Of a DNA stretch of 64,000 nt, positions 57,931 to 64,000 are shown piece after piece. The notes below the pieces were generated by a model. It was not told the DNA's origin. It saw only the letters and a program-made list of their open reading frames with translations, and did not search any database. Source of the DNA: Odobenus rosmarus divergens (lineage: Eukaryota; Chordata; Mammalia; Carnivora; Odobenidae); NCBI RefSeq assembly GCF_000321225.1, contig NW_004450584.1:477654-541653 (forward strand). The letters are read 5' to 3'. The position numbers and the translations under genes are program-made. Within the stretch, counting starts at the first letter, position 1, and the number at the start of each line of letters is the position of its first letter.

Positions 57931-59698
57931 CCTGAGACACAGTGGCCACAGTGGAGAACTTTTCTTCTAGATGAGCTCGTCCATTATGAGGTGTCCCAGA
58001 ACAAAAGGGGTCTTAGCCAAGCACTCACCATAAAAGCTAGACAGAAAGTTGTTTTTCCTCCTTTGCAGTTGACACTCGCTGGGACACCTCACTCGCTCCA
58101 GAATCTGCAGAGAGACGAGGTCCTGGGAAAGAAGGCAGAAGCTGGCACAGGCTGAGAAATCTTACCAGACCTCCACCTGCGGTGCCTGGTCGAGAGGGGT
58201 AGGTAAAATGTCACATCGTCCCTTCTTTTCCAAATGTGGATCAGCAGGAGAATCACATTTGTAAAACTGAGATCTTGGAATGGTGACTTGTGGATTTGCA
58301 GTCGGGTACCCATAGATTGTCAGTCCTTTCTCTCCTAGGGACAACTACTGCCTTATGTTTGTCTTGTTTTGTGTCCTGGGAACTTGGTTTGGCAACTGTC
58401 AGGTTGGGGACCCCAAAATATGGCCGGACAGAACTGTGGGTTGTGTTCCATTTGCAGCTGGGGTCCCACTCACTGTCACCAGCTTTAGGGAAAATTGTCC
58501 AAATCCTCCTTTCTTTGGGAGTGGCTGTGCATCTCGGGAGGGTTGCATATTTTGCATGCTCTTTGGGGACCCCCCCTTGTGTCCAAAGGGTTGTTTAATA
58601 TTGCCAAGAATATCTACTGTTTGCCCCACCTGAAACCTGACAAGATATGCAAAGGGATTTTTTAAAATGTGGCTCTGTGGTCACAGGCTGGCCAAATTGG
58701 AACCTGATATTCAGAGTCCGGTAGGAACTTTGTTTTAGGCCTTCTCTCCTCAGTTAAAATCTGGAACATAGGAATCCTTTGCTTTCCATTGCAGTTGGGG
58801 ATCTCCCTGATATCAAGAGGCAAAGTGAGGGTGATGTTGTTGGATGGCTGGGTCAGCTCCTTGATATCACTCAGGCTGTTACACCATCCACGGTCCTCAT
58901 CTGGCAAATCTTTGCAAAACCAGAAATACAGCTCTAGAAACAATTACGCGTCCACCTATCTTTACAGTTCCCCAAATGCCTGCTATTCATCTCAAAATGC
59001 TTGCAGACACCGTAAAAGATTAGGACTTTGGAAACAGAACTGTCCTGCGCGGAAGGAAAAATTTAAATAGTAATTACCCTAGAGTTCTGGTAATGGACGA
59101 ATACACCCCAAACTCCTAGGAGGAAACTTGCATTCTTCCTGTGTCCCTTGGAGATGACCATATTACCGTGTCTTTGAATTGTGAACACCCCAGGACATGA
59201 CCAAAACACTGCCCAGAGACCTTCAGTGTCAGACTGAAGGGAAGAGAAGGAAGGAGGCTTCTAAAAATACAAACCGTTATAAAAGGTCTCTTGCCCAAAA
59301 TCAAGTCCACACCCCCCTGAGATTATTTGTCGAGGCAAGTAAAAATCTTAAAAACCTCTTCCACACGTACAAAGTAGTAGAAAGCTTTGGCAATCTGCCA
59401 TCTGAGCACATAAACATAACATCTGCCAGAAACATAATTTGGATCCACCTGTTGTTTTATAAACTAGAGAGTTTACATTATCCTCTCTCACGGTTAAAAT
59501 TTTAGAGTGAAGACTGTAGGATCTGTTTGCCTCTGCCTGTATGTTTTTGTGTGTCAATGTATGCACATTATAAATGTGTGATATTTTTCTACCTCTGGAT
59601 GGTGGTGCCAAAGTGAATTTGTAAACTGGTCTATGTAATTGGCTGAAAGGCAAACAAGCATTTATAAAGATCAAGTACACTCTCAGAAACATATTTTT
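57931..59698. other. Intergenic, possibly decayed retroviral sequence
   Basis: Cysteine-rich short frames (58355-58633) and a WLCGH-like motif near 58670 faintly recall a retroviral surface glycoprotein, but I cannot align them with confidence. No cellular gene recognised. Confidence 0.3.
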
Positions 59699-59857
59699 CT
59701 TTTTTTTTTTTTTAAAGATTTTATTTATTTATTTGACAGAGAGAGACACAGCGAGAGAGGGAACACAAGCAGGGGGAGACCCCACCGAGCAGGGAGCCCG
59801 ATGCGGGGCTCGATCCCAGGACCCCAGGATCACAGCCTGAGCCACCCAGGAGACCCA
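59699..59857 (-). repeat. CAN-SINE, internally shortened
   Basis: Poly-T, AAAGATTTTATTTATTTATT, GGGCTCGATCCCAGGACCCC, GAGCCACCCAGGAGACCC. Confidence 0.92.
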
Positions 59858-60370
59858 GGAAACATATTTTTCTGGTTCATGCAATTTAGGATCATCATTG
59901 GTATATACAAGCTAGCTTAAATTTGTTGGTTTAACTAAAAAAGGCATTTCTTTAGAGTTGACAATATTAAATAGAATTACTCTGCCTAGGTTTACTAAAT
60001 AAGCTCGTTATTTCTTTTACACAATTTAGATAATGGGTAGCTGCTGAATATCTCATCAGATTGTCCTGGCTAATCCAACCGTAAGTCTTGGGAACAAGTG
60101 AATTAAATAGATGCAAATAACATGATGGTTTATAAATGAGCTTTTCAACAATTATTATGCTTTATGGTATGTCCACTGAAGAAGAATAGCTTCCAAAATC
60201 TTTTTGGGAGTCCGAAACCTTCCAGTCATACTGAGATAATTTGAGTGATGGGCGTTTGCTGAATATCCAGATCTTTTCTAAATATGAGAAACGCAGAATC
60301 ATGAATTCCTGAACAAAGATTTATCCACTTCTGGCTTCTCTTTACGGAGGAATGAAGGTTATCTGGGTCT
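59858..60370. other. Intergenic, no gene recognised
   Basis: AT-rich, unassigned. Confidence 0.5.
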
Positions 60371-60559
60371 CTTTTTTTTTTTTTTAAAGATTTTATTTAT
60401 TTATTCATGAGAGACAGAGAGAGAGAGAGAGAGAAGCAGAGGGAGAAGCAGGCTCCCCACTGAGCAGGGAGCCCGATGTGGGACTTGATCCCAGGACTCT
60501 GGGATCATGACCTGAGCCGAAGGCAGACGCTTAACCATCTGAGCCACCCAGGCGCCCTA
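60371..60559 (-). repeat. CAN-SINE
   Basis: Poly-T, AAAGATTTTATTTATTTATT, GACTTGATCCCAGGACTCTG, GAGCCACCCAGGCGCCC. Confidence 0.95.
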
Positions 60560-60754
60560 TCTGGGTCTCTTAGTAAACACGTTTGCAGCCACATTTGAAA
60601 GCTGGTATGAAGAATATACTTCCAGAAACTAGGAATCGTATTTATAAATGTCCCAGGCCACAGCATGCCAGTGTGACAGTCCGCACATCCTTAATTTTCA
60701 CTGGAAACCGAGAAATCTGAGGGCTAAGAGTTCTAATCAATACACCTAATAACG

Positions 60755-60862
60755 GGGTGTCTGGCTGGCTCAGTCGGAGGGGTGCACGACTCTCCATATC
60801 AGGGTCTTGAGCTCGAGTCCCACCTTCATGTAGAGATTACTTAAAAAAATAAAACTGTAAAA
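60755..60862 (+). repeat. Older tRNA-type SINE
   Basis: GGGGTGTCTGGCTGGCTCAG, CTTGAGCTCGAGTCCCACCT, TAGAGATTACTTAAAAAAAT. It lacks the pyrimidine block, so it is an older carnivore subfamily than its neighbours. Confidence 0.85.
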
Positions 60863-61183
60863 AATATGTCATAAAGCCACTTAGAAATAAGAAGGGAGAA
60901 AGAAACTAGTATGAAAAGTATGTATGTGAGGAGAGTAAAGCGATGGCTTGCTCTGAAATGAGAAGGGAGAAGAAAAAATAGGATGAAATCTGAATGGATA
61001 CATATGGGAAAAAAAAGTTGTAGGAGGTTTGCGAGAAAGGAATTTTATGTGTGGTCAAGACTGGAATGGACTTCCTGAAGTTTTTCAAGAATGCCTTCTA
61101 ATATCAAAAGTACACAGTACAAAATTAGAATTTGGTTTTCTCTGCCAAAAGGACAAAGTTTTCTTAGATGATTGGTTTGCTCT
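60863..61183. other. Intergenic, AT-rich, no gene
   Basis: Two short overlapping frames, neither with recognised homology. Confidence 0.5.
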
Positions 61184-61373
61184 TTTTTTTTGTTTAATTT
61201 TTTTAAGATTTTCCTTATTTATTTGAGAGAGCGAGAGAGAGCACAAGCGGGGGGGGGGAGAAGCAGCTCCCAGCTGACCAGAGAGCCTGACGCGGGGCTC
61301 GATCCCAGCACCCTGAGATCAGGGCCTGAGCCAAAGGCAGATGCTTAACCAATGGAGCCACCCAGGTGTCCTT
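61184..61373 (-). repeat. CAN-SINE
   Basis: Poly-T side, TTATTTATTTGAGAGAGCGA, GGGCTCGATCCCAGCACCCT, GAGCCACCCAGGTGTCC. Confidence 0.94.
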
Positions 61374-61702
61374 GGTCTGCTCTTAATAAGAGATTATAGC
61401 CATCATGATGTTCTTTAAAGCTTCAGTAATCTGCTTAGACAGCAAAGATTTTGTGTCTTACCAAAATACCTCGCAGTGCTTCACACTGTCTTTATCAGGT
61501 GTCTGAATCCTTAGGGAACTCCAGTTTTCTCAGTAGTGCGCGAGACGGAGGTTTGGTCCACACTTCTGTAAACTTCTGTCTTTGCCTTTATCCTCCTTGA
61601 TTGCCACTTTGGTCAAATACAGGAGTAAGTATTATTTCATGATAATCCGTCATCCTATGTAATCAAATGTCCAAACCTTTTGACATTTTCCCCAAATCAA
61701 AT
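61374..61702. other. Intergenic, no gene recognised
   Basis: Unassigned sequence between two SINEs. Confidence 0.5.
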
Positions 61703-61911
61703 TTTATTTTATTTTATTTTTTAAATATTTTATTTATTTATTTTGACAGACAGAGACAGCGAGAGAGGGAACACAAGCAGGGGGAGCGGGAGAGGGAGAA
61801 GCATGGTTCCCAAGGAGCAGGGGGCCCAATGCGGGGCTCGATCCCAGGACCCTGGGACCATGACCTGAGCCAAAGGCAGACCCTTAATGACTGAGCCACC
61901 CAGGCGCCCCT
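61703..61911 (-). repeat. CAN-SINE with (ATTTT)n tail
   Basis: ATTTTATTTTATTTTATTTT tail side, GGGCTCGATCCCAGGACCCT, GAGCCACCCAGGCGCCCC. Confidence 0.95.
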
Positions 61912-62289
61912 CCCCCAAATCAAATTTTAAATGGAGCCTTTGACCTCACACTAACTTTGACATTTCCCAGCAGGATCCTGGAGTATCTCAAAGGATGTGT
62001 CTCTCACCTTGTAGAAGAAAGATGTTAGATTAATTAGGTTTCTTTGGTGTGCTAAATTACATAGGAAACGTTGTCAAATACGTGATGTCAAACCTTAGGT
62101 TGAATGAGTGTGTATATGTGAGTCATAGAGGTATTCCAGGGATTGTTCAAAGTTCAGAGACATTTGTCAATATGCTCATTGTCCAGCTATGACCTTATAC
62201 TGTGGCATGCCACAAAGATAATTACATTTCCTTATCGAAGAAACACTCACCACATCTTTACCCACAGGCATTAAAAACACTTAACTGCT

Positions 62290-63499
62290 TTACTCTGATG
62301 CTCTTGCAAAAGCAAGACTCACCGAAAGGACCCTACCAAGTATTCCCAATCGCTGACGCCATTGCCAAACCAGCAGGTGTTGAACCTGAGGAAGGCTCCA
62401 CCTGACATCTGGTCCTGTGTAAATGCTGGACAAGACCACTGGCCACATATCTCCAGCCTCTGCAAAGGGGGATAATCCACCCTGCAAAATCTGTTGGATT
62501 TGCCAGGATGCTGGTGAACCTGCAGTTCTGCCCATGCAAACCCCTCCTTGATTTCCAACGCTGCAGTTTCTCGGGAACAGACTCACCCCTCCATCTCTAC
62601 TGTGCCAGGCTCACCTGGGGATCCATCTCCCTGCCTCTGGCTAACAACCCCCAACCCGGGGCACCTTCCATCCAGGCTCTGGACAAAGAAAGGGACCCAA
62701 GGCAAGGGTAACCAGAATAAAACCACCTGTGTGGCCTACGGGCATCCATGGCTATCACCTTTCCTCCCTACAGCTGACCAGGGAGGGAGTCCTGGGCCAC
62801 AGATCCAAATGGGCATGACCAGGAGGCAATCATGATTCAAAACTGGCTTCCTTTGGCAGATCCCTACTCCCCTGGCTAGGAGCAAGCACAAAGGAGGTGA
62901 TGACTGGGGACGTCCCCTTAACTCATGAAAATGTTGTGGAATCTGCTATTGAACCAGGAGCTGCCCAACCCAAATCCCTTGACTCTCTGGCCAAACTCGT
63001 TCCTGATAATAGGAGAGCCCTCGATGATCTCTTAGCTGAGCAAGGAGTCTGCCCTGTGGCCACCACCACCCGCTGCACTTGGATCCCCAGTCCTGGGGGG
63101 AGCTGAGACTCAGCTGTGCGAGATCTCCTGGTGTAGGAAAATATTTGAACGGGATCTTTCCTTGACTTATGTGATCCTGACTCATTCGGGTCTTGGGGAC
63201 CATGGCTGCGAAGTGCACGTCACACATTGGGAATTACACTGTTGTGTATCATAACCGTAACCAGCTTCCTGGTGCAATGTAGGCTCTCAAACACTAAAGG
63301 CTTATGTTTGCAGTCGCTCACCACCAAGGAGATGATCCCTCTGAGGTCAGAAGGTCAGAAAAGGAACAAAAGCAATGACCAGTTTACAGAATGTGAGCCC
63401 GGAACAGTGGCCTGTGAATGTCACATAGGATCAACAAACAAACGAAACCCCAACTCAAAACACCGGCGGAAGTCCAGCGGTAGCGGAGAGTGGTGCTAG
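62290..63499 (+). pseudogene. Endogenous retrovirus remnant: integrase tail and env transmembrane part
   Basis: Near 62320-62400 a frame with a KGPYQV motif resembles the C-terminal SH3-like part of a gammaretrovirus-type integrase. From 62897 to 63499 one frame recalls an env transmembrane subunit: an NRRALDDLLAEQG-like stretch (63008-63046), an SFGSWGPWL motif (63182-63208), and a hydrophobic anchor after it. In-frame stops at 63104, 63134 and 63146 kill the frame, and most of the surface subunit appears missing between the two parts. The type (ERV1-like) is inferred. It cannot encode a protein. Confidence 0.7.
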
Positions 63500-63534
63500 G
63501 GCCTTAAATTCTGATCGTGTCTCTCAGGCTGGGG

Positions 63535-63925
63535 GATTGGGGAGGGGAGTTAAAACGAGACACCGGGTCCCAAATGGAGACGCGTATGCCCAGCCCCAGG
63601 CCACTAAGCCGATACTCAATGACAGTGTTGGCTCTCCCCGAAACCGAACCTTAAACCAGTCATCAGGATCGCCCCCTATCAGCTCTAGGGAGGAAATCTG
63701 CCCGACACGCCCCTGCCGTCCGCTCCCCCGAGGAAAATGTCCCTGCAATAACCTGCTGTCCTGCGGAGAATAACGTCCTTGCTCGGTTCCCCTCTGCCTC
63801 TAAGTCTTTCATCTCCACAGCTCCCCGGAGCTCCCTGCTCTCCGCTAGCCTGGAGGCCGCCCAATTCCGATTAATCTGGGCGCAAATAAATTCCAAACGT
63901 CTCAGTAGGCCTCAGTGTACCTTTT
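63535..63925 (+). repeat. Probable 3' LTR of the retrovirus remnant
   Basis: It follows the env frame directly and contains a late CAAATAAATTCC poly(A)-type signal (about 63884) and a CTCCGCTAGCCTGGAGGC segment. Boundaries are uncertain; no matching 5' LTR was found in the window. Confidence 0.5.
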
Positions 63926-64000
63926 AACAGAAGACAGAGAAAACGGAACACACATATATCTGAAAACACGAAACTTGAGACTTTATGAGGATAATTTTTC

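Noticed and set aside
57931..59400. A retroviral surface-glycoprotein remnant
   Set aside because: Only a WLCGH-like motif and cysteine-rich short frames support it; not enough to call without an alignment.
53000..64000. RNF187, the next gene after the histone pair in human
   Set aside because: No RING exon or coiled-coil exon of that type is visible; it may lie beyond the window or the order may differ.

Overview
This is nuclear DNA from a carnivoran mammal. About twenty tRNA-Lys-derived CAN-SINEs (head consensus GGCGCCTGGGTGGCTCAG, tail AAATAAATAAAATCTT) and 3' ends of carnivore-type L1 are scattered through it. The SINE subtype ('GGGCTCCCTGCTCAG...GGGAG', 'CTGCTTCTCCCTCT') is neither the dog SINEC_Cf type nor the felid type. 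That favours an arctoid caniform (bear, mustelid, raccoon or seal group); this narrowing is inference.

Gene content and order match the mammalian TRIM11 - TRIM17 - histone cluster 3 locus (human 1q42.13). From left to right: an L1/SINE-rich flank (1-5.5 kb); TRIM11 on the minus strand (coding exons 13231-6361, 468 codons plus stop); TRIM17 on the minus strand (coding exons 19251-14568, 475 codons plus stop, with a probable non-coding first exon near 20.6 kb); a repeat-rich spacer; a broken H3-4 (H3t-type) histone gene on the minus strand (about 29.0-29.4 kb); a second repeat-rich spacer holding an H2B tail fragment (35.1-35.25 kb), an orphan histone-type promoter (36.2-36.5 kb) and an unassigned CpG island (41.0-42.25 kb); the divergent pair H2A type 3 (minus, 47079-47471) and H2B type 3-B (plus, 47784-48164) sharing a 312-bp promoter; and an intact second H2B gene of the 3-A type (minus, 52150-52530). 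The right end (53-64 kb) holds repeats, including a decayed endogenous retrovirus env/LTR remnant at about 62.3-63.9 kb.

TRIM11 and TRIM17 are RING E3 ubiquitin ligases with the layout RING, B-box, coiled coil, PRY-SPRY. Their exons 2-6 have identical lengths (96, 231, 23, 101 and 548 nt), and both use a GC rather than GT donor at the end of exon 2. The three intact histone genes are intronless. Each ends in the canonical replication-dependent histone 3' stem-loop followed by a purine-rich downstream element, and their promoters carry CCAAT, octamer and TATA elements.

The most notable observations are: near-identity of the two inverted H2B genes through the 3' stem-loop, suggesting gene conversion; loss of H3-4 by at least three separate lesions; the orphan histone-like divergent promoter with no histone body; the shared GC-AG introns of the two TRIM genes; and a 12-unit minisatellite starting about 15 bp inside TRIM17 intron 3. 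I found no sign of an entirely new gene system. Splice sites and gene identities come from reading the sequence and from remembered family sequences; no database search was run.
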